Shown piece after piece: positions 32,426 to 42,480 of a DNA stretch of 64,000 nucleotides (positions are counted from its first letter, which is position 1; each line of letters opens with the position of its first letter). Position numbers and translations under genes: made by a program. The notes under the pieces are model-generated. The model saw only the letters and a program-made list of their open reading frames with translations, did not search any database and was not told the origin of the DNA. The stretch is taken from the NCBI GenBank assembly GCA_048013815.1, contig CM106586.1, positions 20,274,001 through 20,338,000 on the forward strand. The letters are read 5' to 3'. Source of the DNA: Setoptus koraiensis (Eukaryota; Arthropoda).

Positions 32426-34357
32426 CTATTCGCGCGTATTCTTCTCTATCCAGTCCAGATAGTGGCTAGTGCGCGTATAAACGCCCGGGTACCCGGGACT
32501 GCCGCATCCAATTCCGTGCGACACAACCCCGATGATCATGAGCCGCTGATTGGGACCGTCGGACATGAGCGGGCCGCCGCTGTCGCCCTGACAGGCGTCC
32601 TTGCCGCCCTCCTCGTAGCCGGCGCACAAGAACGAATCAGTGATGTTTTTCTTATACACTTGCGAGCATTTGCGATTCTCCCAAACGGGCACGCTTACCT
32701 GGCGCAACTTGGGCGTGGCCTTTCTAAATGTCTGACTCTGGCTCCCGTACCCGATCACGGTGCCGATGACGCCCACGTAAGAGCGGCGCGGCAAGGGCAT
32801 GCACACCGTCTTGTATGTCTCCTGGGCACTCAATGGGGTCTTGAGGCGCATAATTGCAATGTCGCCGCTGTGCGTCTTTTTGCTGTATTCGGCGGGCACC
32901 CGGAACTGATCGACGGCGTAGTCGGGCGACGTCGAGCTGGCACTGTCATCGAAATCGTAACTGCCCAGCCTAATGAGCACGTCGCGCGGCGCCAGACCCT
33001 CGAGGCAGTGCGCCGCGGTCAGCACGTGCCTGTTCGTTATGAGACTTCCGCCGCAGAAGGGCTTCGCCTCGCCATTTGTGGGCCGCGAGCGTATTATGGC
33101 CGCCATCCATTGGAAATAGTCGGGATCGGCCTCTTCGCCGCCCACAATGCGCGTATCGTACAACATTCCGCAAGTGGGCTCGTTCAGTTTGGGTCGGCCG
33201 ATGTCGTCCGCAGATTGCTGGTGCTGGCTGCCGCTGTGACCGGAAGCGCCGCCGCTGTGACCCGAAGCGCCGCCGGGCGGCCTGGGGTTCTGAGAGGAGT
33301 GGGCGTTGTTGTCGTTGAGCAGCGAATTCGTGCTGCTTATGGGCGGGGGCCGGCTGTAATTGTTGTCGTTGGGTTCGTTCACGGGCGGCAACACGTGCGT
33401 ACCGGTGCCGTGTACCGAACTTGAGGACGGTCTCTGGTGGTGCTGCGGCTGACCGATGCTGCCGCCGCTCAGCACGCTCGGCCGCTGCTGGCTGCCCGAC
33501 GAGTGAACGGGGGACGGCGGCCGCGGGTACGGCTCATAGTCGGAGCTGCCCGAGCTGGACACTGACACGGGCCGCTGATGGTTTCCGGTCAGGCCGCCGG
33601 TAACGGGCGGCCTGGAGTGAATGCCGGACGAGCTGCCCGACGAGCTGCTGGTGGTTATGATTGCAATGGCGGAGCCACTGTCGCTGGGCCGCACAATAAG
33701 CGCCGGAATTTGGCTAGATCCCGATTGGCCCAATTGTTCTCTGTGGCGATTGTTGTGTCCGCTGTCGGTTTGTATGGCGATGGTCACTATTTGTTGTGCG
33801 GGCTTCCTGTTGCCAATGCTGCTGCTGCTGGCACCGATGTTGTCCGAGTCATAACTGGACTGCAGCTGAGAGACAGAGGGCAACCTGTTGTTGCTGCTGC
33901 TGCTACTTCCGGTCAGCGGCGAATTGTTGTTGGAGTCGAAGCCGCGGTCAATATTGTCGCTGTCTTGCGTATTGATACTGATGAGCAGACGCTCCTCTTC
34001 GGCGTAGGCGGGCGTCGTAGTGCTGGTCGTTCTGAGGCTCGACTGGGCCGGCTTGCGGTTGCGGCTCACGGTCGGACTGTCGCCGTCCGTCTGATACGAA
34101 GATCCGTATTGGTTGTTGTTGTTGTTGTCCGCTTGCGTGTTTGAGCTGGCCGACGAGTACGACGATTCCGACGAGTCCGTGATCACATTTGTTGACTTGG
34201 GCGGTTTGTAGTTGGCGCTGCTGCTCTCGTAGACGGGATTTTGGTGCGAATCATTGATTGTTGTCGTTGCGATGAGCGCCGCCGCGAGCAGCAGCGACAC
34301 GACAAGCCTCGCCGACATTGTTGCCCGTGGCGCCGCCTCGTTTGTGCTCGCTGCCAT
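32426..34357 (-). CDS. chymotrypsin-like (S1A) serine protease with long disordered N-terminus
   Basis: Secreted trypsin-fold protease, 643 aa in one exon. Signal peptide around SARLVVSLLLAAALIATTTI; start may be the ATG at 34357 or that of MSARLV at 34318, which gives a tighter signal peptide. Residues ~35-390 are Ser/Asn/Pro/Gly-rich and disordered. The catalytic domain begins at R-IVGGEEADPDYFQW (~404), an Arg activation site, preceded by CGMLYD, the cysteine that usually tethers the pro-region. Triad: His in LTAAHC, Asp in GDIAIMRL, Ser in DACQGDSGGPL, with the S1 Asp giving trypsin-like specificity. Resembles arthropod proclotting-enzyme and tequila/Stubble-like proteases, without a visible clip domain. 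Possible roles in clotting, immune cascades or cuticle are inference. GC-rich relative to neighbours. Confidence 0.92.
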   Translation of the reverse strand: MAASTNEAAPRATMSARLVVSLLLAAALIATTTINDSHQNPVYESSSANYKPPKSTNVITDSSESSYSSASSNTQADNNNNNQYGSSYQTDGDSPTVSRNRKPAQSSLRTTSTTTPAYAEEERLLISINTQDSDNIDRGFDSNNNSPLTGSSSSSNNRLPSVSQLQSSYDSDNIGASSSSIGNRKPAQQIVTIAIQTDSGHNNRHREQLGQSGSSQIPALIVRPSDSGSAIAIITTSSSSGSSSGIHSRPPVTGGLTGNHQRPVSVSSSGSSDYEPYPRPPSPVHSSGSQQRPSVLSGGSIGQPQHHQRPSSSSVHGTGTHVLPPVNEPNDNNYSRPPPISSTNSLLNDNNAHSSQNPRPPGGASGHSGGASGHSGSQHQQSADDIGRPKLNEPTCGMLYDTRIVGGEEADPDYFQWMAAIIRSRPTNGEAKPFCGGSLITNRHVLTAAHCLEGLAPRDVLIRLGSYDFDDSASSTSPDYAVDQFRVPAEYSKKTHSGDIAIMRLKTPLSAQETYKTVCMPLPRRSYVGVIGTVIGYGSQSQTFRKATPKLRQVSVPVWENRKCSQVYKKNITDSFLCAGYEEGGKDACQGDSGGPLMSDGPNQRLMIIGVVSHGIGCGSPGYPGVYTRTSHYLDWIEKNTRE

Positions 34358-34370
34358 TCGAAGCTAACCG

Positions 34371-34490
34371 CCGATTCTCACTCTCACAAATTCTCGCCGA
34401 TTCTCACTCTCACAAATTCTCGCCGATTCTCACTGATTTTCACTGATGCTTGCTGATGCTTGCTGATGCTCGCTGATGCTTGCTGATTCT
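34371..34490. repeat. compound minisatellite upstream of serine protease
   Basis: Two and a half copies of a 26-bp unit (with TTCTCACTCTCACAAATTCT) run into about five copies of a 10-bp unit, GCTGATGCTT. It begins 14 bp from the protease start codon, in its 5' UTR or promoter. Confidence 0.85.
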
Positions 34491-35089
34491 TGGTAATTCC
34501 GGTTCGGGCTGGGCCCAGTGGACGATAGTTGTGCAGTAATTGGCCGATCGGCTGATGTGGCGCTGGGGCGCTGGGGCGAACGACGCGGGCGTTAATTGAG
34601 CGTGAATTATTGGTGTTGCCAATTGTCAGCGGGCACAATTTCAATTAGAGGGCCATTGTGTCAATTGATTGATTCGTTGATTATTGGTCGGTGTGCGTAG
34701 CGTTGTCAGCGCGGGACGGGCACAAATGACACGCAACTAATACGATGATAATATGTAATTATTTAATTATTATTAATTATAATTGGTGATACGAGCAGGG
34801 CGACGACGCTCGCTACGACGGCAAGCGGCAGACTCGGCTCGGTGGTTAGGTTGTCGCAAGTCTAACTTAACATACACACACTCATAGACAGTTTCAGTAT
34901 CTGGCAGCAGATCGAGCAGCACAATCGATATTGTTGTTGTCGCGGTGCTGCCATCATCGTCGCAGTCTTATGTCTCCCATCGCCACCAGCAAGCTGCTCG
35001 AGAGACTAGCAAGCCCACACAAGCCGCCGCCGAGCCTCTGCTATCTCGCCAAACAATCTCGTTTCGTCGTCTTGCCAGCGACTAACGAA

Positions 35090-35182
35090 CGAGCCAACGA
35101 CTAACGAACGAGCCAACGACTAACGAACGAGCCAACGACTAACGAACGAGCCAACGAACGAACGAAAGAACGAACGAACGAA
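35090..35182. repeat. 19-bp minisatellite
   Basis: Just over three copies of GACTAACGAACGAGCCAAC, running into an (AACG)n tail. Confidence 0.9.
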
Positions 35183-37961
35183 ATTAGTGTTGTCGCGAAT
35201 TCAGTATTTCGAAATTAGTTGGTTCTGATGAGCCTGGCGTCAACTAGTTTGGCAGTCTCAAAACTGCTTGCCGCGCCGACGATCATCAACGTGCATCGGC
35301 GGCCGGCTTGTGCAAGCCTCAAATTTCGGTGGCGAGGTTTTCGAGAGTTTTGTAACCACTAGCTAGGCAATTGTGTGTGTGTGTGTGTGTGTGTGTGCGA
35401 TGCAATAGCAAGTGCTGGCAATTGTCGTGGAGATAAGTTGCCCGCAAACGCAGATAAAACTCATATGACACAAACAGTTGTCAGTGGTTGATGCAAGCGA
35501 CAAACTTGCTCCCAGCAAGCTAATAATCTTGATAGCAGCGTCTTGTTTTGCAAGCCAGCGACTCACAAGACCGGCTACAAACTAACCACTTGTTGTCGTC
35601 ATGCCAGCCAAACAAACAAACAAGCTGCCTGTGTATTGAAGATCGTCGAGAAGCGCAAGATTCGCCTAAAGATACCAGCCGACGAGGCTAAATATTGCGC
35701 TTATTTCAGGGCCACTGTCGCTGTCGCTGGATCATTACCGGTATAGAGATACGCGACGCACAAGTGAGTTCACAATGTCAACTCACCTGCCCGCCAAACG
35801 GTCATTCCATCATGGATTTTTGGCTCGCCCGGCGTCCACCTAACGGGCAGCACCGGAAATTGCGCCTGCTGTCCCCAAAGAGTTGGCGCTCGAGGTTGGA
35901 CGCGTTTGGCAGCTTATCAAATCAATTTGATGATCAAAAAGTGCGATTTTCTCTTGGATGATCCAGGTTGGATCAGACAGTGCGAATAAAGCACTGCTTT
36001 GTCTCGCGCTCCGTGATCGCCAATCACTGCACACACTTGAAAACTGACGGCAGGTGAACGATACTTCACACATTACAGGTGAATTCATAATGTCACATTG
36101 TTGTTGTGTGTGAAGTGTGTTGAAATTGCGCCGGTCGCCGCAAAGTGGAGCCCACATTTCGTTTGCGGCGAACGCTGTTTACTCAACTCCAAACGGCGAC
36201 TTGTCACCCCGAATCAGAGTATGATCCCTCGCTTGCCTCGCGCGGGTATCGTCAACAGAAAAGCCAGAAGCTTGTATTTTAATGTATTCCGACAAGCGAT
36301 CTCTCGAGCTTGACTCGCACGCACTCAGGCGACTATTGCAGGCGATGAGCATAGGCGAGCGCATGCTTTCAATAAGTTACAATCAGTAAATCACACTAAC
36401 TAAACACACTAAATTTAATCACAAGTTACCTGGCCGAGGCTGCTATTGCGAGACGATTTTCACAATATTACGCAACATGAGCGAGGAATACAGTATAGGC
36501 AGGCTAACAAGACGCGACGATAATCTGTTGCCTGTACCTGTCGTTCGTCTATTTTAACGTTGCAATTTCTCACAGTTCCAGTCTACGCAACGTAGCAACG
36601 TTGAGCTTCGCAAAGTCCATTCCGTGATCATCAGCATAAGTGTGGCAAAAGCGAGCTTGCCGAGATTCAAATGAAAAAAGTATTATTATTTTGCTGTCGA
36701 TTTGCCACAAGCCAGGCCAGCTAGACACAAGTCACAGTACACGGTCATGCAACGAAAATTCGCGCATGTTTTGCATGGCTCCGAACGCCTGAGCCGAGCT
36801 CGAATCGTCAAGCTGGCGACTTGGCTTAGCATTGAGCTGGCAAGCTTCAGCCAGCGAGTTATATAAGTTATGTAATTGTGTAATAAGCACACACACACAC
36901 ACACACATAAGCTCGAAGAGACAGGTCATTTGCTAGAATTTCCTAAATAATTCCCCCATTATGTCTCCCCTCTTGCTCGTCTATCTTTGTCTACCTGTGG
37001 ACTTAGGAACACTTCGAAATAAATTGATGCGAAGCTCAACCCCCTTCAATATCCACATTCGTGGCTAGCTGAATAGGGCATAGAGCCAAGAGTAAAACTT
37101 GTTGGACACACAGACACTGACGCACAGTTGAACTTGCTAACTTTGGCTTGCGTCGAGATGACTTGCAAGTCACGCTGGCCGTGAGGCGAGAGAATATGGG
37201 CTTTTGATCTTGAATTAGATCGGGGATGAGTTGTGATAAATGCAAAGTATGCACACAAGAACGAGGACAAGATAGTGAACGTAGTGGACGAGTGAATCAG
37301 TGTTGAGAACAATTTTAAAATCATGTGGTCCTTAGACTTGAGCATTGATAATAGTAGCAGCCAACACAGGGAGATCTAATCGAAGCAACAAAAAATCTAG
37401 CTAACCAATAACAAACACCAAAATAAAACAATTATTCGTCGTGTATTCAACTCATAGAGGCATCCAAGGTAATAGACACTATTGCTAATCTCAAACTCGT
37501 GATTAGCTAATGACCTGGACATATGATTCGCGACTATATGATGATTTCATAGTTAAACGACTGAATTAACACTACTAATCAATCAGTTGACATTTAAACC
37601 TAAACACCGTTTCTTCCTCGTTCGTTTCTAGTTGCTTCGTTTGCAGCCGCAACAAAGTTCCGCGAAAAACAATAGTTGCGACTCACGAGTTGATAATATT
37701 GCTGTTCGTTGTCGTTGGAAACATTGAAACTTGTTTGGTCTTAACGCAACACCGCCACAATTGTTCACCTAGGATGCTCTCAATAGAAATTCATTTTGTG
37801 TTGTGCATTCATCGTTTCAGGTAGCCGCGACAACATTTGACAACATCAGACAAAAACGAAACGTCAGTATATACTATTGCATAATCAAGCAGCTATCCAT
37901 ATATAACGGAAAAATATAACGGCGTTACGCAACAAAAAAGAACAAAACAAAACATCTCGAA

Positions 37962-39161
37962 ATGTCAAAGGTGAAGAGAAATCCCATGGTGGAGATGGTG
38001 GCCAAGGTGCCTGTGAAGGGTAGCAAGGGATCCCTGCAAGCGGCCATTGATAAACTATTGAAGACGATAGACCTCATAGAGAGCACCATAATGGTGCCCA
38101 CATTGCTTCGCGACAAGTGTGAATTTGATGCAAAGGAGCTTCTCAAAGTGGCCAATATTATCAGGGCCTCCATCAAGGGCGAATATGACACAATGGAGTC
38201 ATTGATAGATGATATCAATTCAACAAATAACGACAATGACATCAATGGTGCTACTGCTCCTGTTGCCGGTTTCGTCTCTCATCCAATTCCGTTGTCCAAT
38301 GGCATTTCGTCTCCAACATTATCAATAAATCAACAGCAATCCATATCGGCTGTTTCGTCGCCCACAATGAATCGACATCATCAACAAAACCAACAACAGC
38401 AACAAGCACCACCGACAAACTCCATTGCTGGCCAAGAAAGTGCTAATTCGCTATCTTTGGGGCCGTTGTCGCTAGGCTCCGACTGTTCGTCGGGCCAGGG
38501 CATAAACCTTAAATTGGACTCGATAGATGAATCGCCGCCGCTTTCCACTGATCAGCCAATTACAATTCCACCTATCGTGCCAGTGATCGCCAACAGAACG
38601 GCCCAACCGCCAAGCCTACTCCAGCTTACCACCAATAATAATCACATTAACCAATTGAGATCACCAAATCTGCAAATAAACGGACACGACAATAACAATG
38701 TGCCTACAGCAGCAACAATAAGTCCAAATAATCATGAGGTTGGCAACCAGATAAACTCTCTCCAAAAGTCTCTGGTTCTCGCCAACAATCCAGGATACAT
38801 CTCGGGCAATTCCACCCCGGTCGGCTATTCGTTAGCGAACAATAATAATAATAACTCCAACAGTCTAAATAATGTTTTGCCCGGCCCTAATAACAGTGCT
38901 GTTTACAACAGTGGTATTGGCTCGAGCCTGCTGAAAAGAACATACAGCAATGGAGCCATGAGTCCGCATGGGGCACCTCAGACACCGATATTCTCCTATC
39001 CGCCAGTCGAGGGTTTACATGTTTTGCCGGGGGATCCAAGCGCGTCGGCAAAACTCCTGTGTGAAATAGAACAACTTAAAGTGTCTCTATCCACTGTCAC
39101 TAACTTGCTCGAAAGTGTGGTTGAATTGTATAAAAAATATGTCGATAATCTGTACTCATAG
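37962..39161 (+). CDS. probable Spot14/MID1IP1-family protein
   Basis: 399 aa, one exon. The N-terminal segment LQAAIDKLLKTIDLIESTIM followed by VPTLLRD matches the signature of the Spot14/MID1-interacting protein family (human MID1IP1 has MVPSLLRD), which regulates acetyl-CoA carboxylase polymerisation and lipogenesis and binds the MID1 E3 ligase. The C-terminus (LLCEIEQLKVSLSTVTNLLE ... YKKYVDNLYS) fits the closing helical part. Between them lies ~270 residues of Asn/Gln/Ser/Pro-rich sequence not found in vertebrate members, with short poly-Asn and poly-Gln runs. The ATG at 37962 has a purine-rich AT-rich leader. Poly(A) signal at 39180. The family call rests on two short segments and is moderately sure. 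Confidence 0.65.
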   Translation: MSKVKRNPMVEMVAKVPVKGSKGSLQAAIDKLLKTIDLIESTIMVPTLLRDKCEFDAKELLKVANIIRASIKGEYDTMESLIDDINSTNNDNDINGATAPVAGFVSHPIPLSNGISSPTLSINQQQSISAVSSPTMNRHHQQNQQQQQAPPTNSIAGQESANSLSLGPLSLGSDCSSGQGINLKLDSIDESPPLSTDQPITIPPIVPVIANRTAQPPSLLQLTTNNNHINQLRSPNLQINGHDNNNVPTAATISPNNHEVGNQINSLQKSLVLANNPGYISGNSTPVGYSLANNNNNNSNSLNNVLPGPNNSAVYNSGIGSSLLKRTYSNGAMSPHGAPQTPIFSYPPVEGLHVLPGDPSASAKLLCEIEQLKVSLSTVTNLLESVVELYKKYVDNLYS

Positions 39162-39179
39162 ATAACATTTGCTCGAAAT

Positions 39180-39185
39180 AATAAA
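39180..39185 (+). terminator. poly(A) signal of Spot14-like gene
   Basis: AATAAA 19 bp past the stop codon. Confidence 0.65.
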
Positions 39186-39410
39186 ACGTTTTCTCTATAT
39201 CAGCCAAGAGGATTGTTGTTGTCCGGTGTATAGGTGCGGATAGCACAAATCCCACGAGGTAATAACTACTGCACGCAGGATCAGTCGGCCATGTTATTAT
39301 TTCGGGCTTGATATGATGTTAATAAGAGTTGAAAATAATCATTGTTATTGTTGATTTACTATTAATTATTGCTGTCTGTATTTTCGTTATACCACAGCCG
39401 ATTTAGAAAT

Positions 39411-40031
39411 ATGGCCAGCTTACTGACACGGAAAACATGTAGCCTCATTCAACTATTTAGATCAACCAAGGGAGGAACCTGCATGGCACGTCCATTTCAG
39501 ACAACATCTCAATTGTTACGCGAAGTAGGAGATGACCCCATTAGGAATTTCAACGATTTCAATTATCCAAATCAAAAGTATTCTTTCGAGCACCACAAAT
39601 TACCCAGAGAATTGCTCGAGAAAGAGTACAATCATCCAGTTTGTGTCGACACCATGGGTATAAGGTGGCCCGGTTATTGGATCGCCAATAAGAAGAGTGC
39701 AAGTAGGAGGCGCCACAATAACAAAGTGAAAAGATTCGTCTATGTGAAAGAGATGGAACCCGAACTGGTAGTACCAGATCTTACAGGCTTCGAACTTAAA
39801 CCCTATGTCAGTTATGCTACCGAGCCAGTCAACGAACGGGAATTCACTGCCAAGGCATTGTTTGACTCAGTTTACGCCCACAAAATTATTGACCGATTTG
39901 ATAACGGTGAGGAAATAATCACCGAAGTTAGTCCTGAAAGTATAGATATGGCAAGGCGGAGAGCTCTTTCAATTGGTGCAGATCTTTTTGAGCCGCATCC
40001 TATAGACGGCGTTAGGGCTAGTTATGAATGA
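39411..40031 (+). CDS. mRpL41: mitochondrial large-subunit ribosomal protein mL41
   Basis: Protein of the mitochondrial 39S ribosomal subunit. 206 aa from the ATG at 39411 (the open frame before it has no ATG). The diagnostic core is [20 protein letters not shown] then KPYVSYA, which matches human MRPL41 ([26 protein letters not shown]), followed by [15 protein letters not shown]. The N-terminus is basic with hydroxylated residues ([18 protein letters not shown]), fitting a mitochondrial presequence. A ~60-residue stretch before the core, including [17 protein letters not shown], makes it longer than the ~137 aa human protein. The AATAAA at 40031-40036 starts on the last base of the stop codon, so the 3' UTR is tiny. 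Convergent with TrxR, 267 bp apart. Confidence 0.92.
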   Translation: [206 protein letters not shown]

Positions 40032-40036
40032 ATAAA
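40031..40036 (+). terminator. poly(A) signal of mL41
   Basis: AATAAA overlapping the TGA stop codon by one base. Confidence 0.6.
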
Positions 40037-40298
40037 ACAAACTTTGTTATTCTAACCTCTTAATTATTAAGATTGTGACTGCATTTTTTAAATCATTTAC
40101 GATGTTTAATAAGATTTTCTTGTATTTCTTTCGAGCTCATGATTATGACAGCTATCACGGGCTCGGTTATCAGGAATTTACTTCGAAATGCTTTGCATAA
40201 AATGTTGATGTAAAACTTCTCGGACTGATTCTTAAGAAAGCTGTTAATTTCTGTTCAGGAAACAATAGCTTAGATCGATAATCATATTATGATCATTA

Positions 40299-42025
40299 TT
40301 ATCCACAGCATCCTTGAGGGTATGGTGACTGTTTGCTTCGCTTTGTTACAGTCATGTTGGTGAACAGTTCAGCCGAGGTTGGATGAATGCCGACCAATTT
40401 GTTGAAGTCTTCTTTGGTGGCCTTGAACTTGAGGCCTAGAGCGGCAAATTGTGTCACTTCGCCAGCATTAGGACCAAGATAGTGGAAACCAACAACCCTC
40501 ATCTAGATAGTGGCGGAAACAAAAAAATTTGGTCGGTTAGTTGTAAGATTCACAGGCAATTAATTAAATCGTGAACTAGTCGTTGTCGCCAACTCTCCAG
40601 ACCTACCTTTTCATTGATGACACATATCAATTTAGCGTAGCACTCGTCTACTGGCCTCTCGGTGACACCCCTCTCGAATGGCTTGAAATATGTGTGGAAA
40701 ACCTCCAGATTGTCGGCGCCGTATTTTTCGGTTGCAGCCTCCTCACTAAGACCGACACAACCGTACTCATTTGGTGTGAACACAGTTGTCGGTATGTTAA
40801 TGTAATCAAATGACTCGGTAGCGCCAGCATACAGGCGTTTGGCCAGCATTGTGCCGGCCTCAATGGCAACAGGCGTAAGTTCAGTGCGAGTTTCGAGGAT
40901 ATCGCCAACGGCGTAAATGTGTTTGACGTTAGTTTGCTCATGCTTCGTTGGTATCTTGCCTGTGCTGGGGTTAACCTTGACACCGGCCTTATCCAAGCCT
41001 ATATCACTTGTGCAGGGATCTCTGCCTATTGCGAATATAATTGTATTGAACTCGGCGTGGTTAGTCTTGGAGTCCTTATCCTTGTAGGTTACTCTGTATA
41101 GACCCGGTTGTCCGTCTTGTATTTTTTCAATCTTTGACGGTTTGGCGGGTCTAAGAAATTTCACACCATGAGTAGACATGTGATGGCCAATCTTTTCCGC
41201 CATTTCCTGGTCGAAACCCCTTAAAAATATAGAACGTACCATGACGGTGACATCGTTGCCTAGGCCGGCCAAGAAGCCGGCACATTCAAGGGCGACATAC
41301 GAGGCGCCCACAACAAGGGTCTTGCCCGGGTTGTAGGGCAACGAAAAAAGATCGTCGCTGGTAATAGAGTGCTCTAGTGCTCCCTCCACGTCGCTAGGGT
41401 AACGGGGTCGCTCACCAACGGCTATGATAAATGTCTCCGCAGTCAGCTGAGACTTTTCTCCTTTTTTGTCCGTGACCTCGACGGTGTGCTCATCCAAAAA
41501 TCTGCCGTGCCCATTGATGTATTCGACTTTTTTCGTTCTGAGCTCAACGCGATACTTAAAATTGCTAGACTTGACGACCGCCTGAACATGCTCAACAAGC
41601 TTCTGCCAATCGTGGGTCATGTCGGTGTGAGTATTGAGCGGCCTACCGTCTGGCTTCAGGCCCCATCCATAGTAATGCATTTCGTTGGCCCGTTCCCCCA
41701 TGAGGGCAGCCTCGTGCATCAGCTTCTTCGGTATACAGCCCACATTGACACAGGTTCCGCCCAGGCCTGGCGGTGTCACATGATTCGATGGGGGATGAAG
41801 AAGAGAATAGAGATTGACTGATCTGTTGAAATGGCACAGATGGACTTGGTATTCGACAGGTTGACGGTGGCTCAACTTACCCCAGGTTGTTCCCTTTGGC
41901 GTCGGCTTGACAAAATCTAATAGGGCCACTCTTTTGCCGTGTTTCACGGCTTCTTTCGACGAGGCTAGACCACCTGAGCCACCACCAATGACTATCAAAT
42001 CGTACATCATTTTCGGACGCGCCAT
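40299..42025 (-). CDS. TrxR: thioredoxin reductase (high-Mr type), C-terminal GCCG
   Basis: NADPH-dependent flavoenzyme that reduces thioredoxin (and in glutathione-reductase-less insects, indirectly glutathione). Three exons on the minus strand: 42025-41881, 41766-40607 and 40502-40299, introns 114 and 104 bp, both in-frame readable but with good GT-AG sites; 502 aa. FAD motif VIGGGSGG; redox pair in [16 protein letters not shown] (Gly split over intron 1), the form seen in thioredoxin rather than glutathione reductases; NADPH region [20 protein letters not shown]; second FAD motif HIYAVGDI; dimer His/Glu pair in GIHPTSAE. The protein ends QGCCG before a TAA stop, so the C-terminal redox centre is Cys-Cys where vertebrates have Cys-Sec. 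The ATG at 42025 is the only one at the start; a longer mitochondrial form is not visible. Confidence 0.96.
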
Positions 42026-42480
42026 TTTGTCTAGATTATAACTCTTGGTAAGGCGAATGACAAACAATTGTTTAAACTTGATTCGTTTGCTTAGTTTGGT
42101 TTATACTGTATTTATGACTGACGTGTCAATATTTGACAATTTGTTGGTAAGGTAAGAAGCTAATACAAAGTGACCGACTTGTGATAAAAGGATCAAGAAC
42201 TGACAGAACGCATCTGGAAAATGAACTGACTTTTTAGCTGGCACACCACAAACATTAGATAACGTGCGTTGCGCATACTGCCAGTTACATCAAGACACTT
42301 TTGAAACAATAGCGCCAGAGCGCCAACTTCAAACTAATCTTGAATGAAATATTATCGATAAAAATAATTTTTTACTTATTTCCTAGATAGATTACAGTCA
42401 AATTATTCATACATTAACTCACTATTAAATATATTGTGTGTTCGTGACAAACTTTATCTCTCGATACAACTAGGATCTGG
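42026..42480. other. spacer between TrxR and EFTUD2
   Basis: 455 bp, AT-rich. Holds the TrxR promoter and the EFTUD2 3' UTR, both on the minus strand. No specific motif identified. Confidence 0.5.

Larger units (their letters stand above)
34358..37961. other. intergenic / regulatory region
   Basis: 3.6 kb without a supportable gene between divergent genes. Contains minisatellites at 34371-34490 and 35090-35182, a (GT)n run near 35370-35396 and a (CA)n run near 36890-36907. The last ~350 bp before 37962 may be the 5' UTR of the next gene. Confidence 0.5.

Noticed and set aside
32417-34144. Long plus-strand frames over the serine protease
   Set aside because: Shadows of a GC-rich gene; the minus strand has the full catalytic triad.
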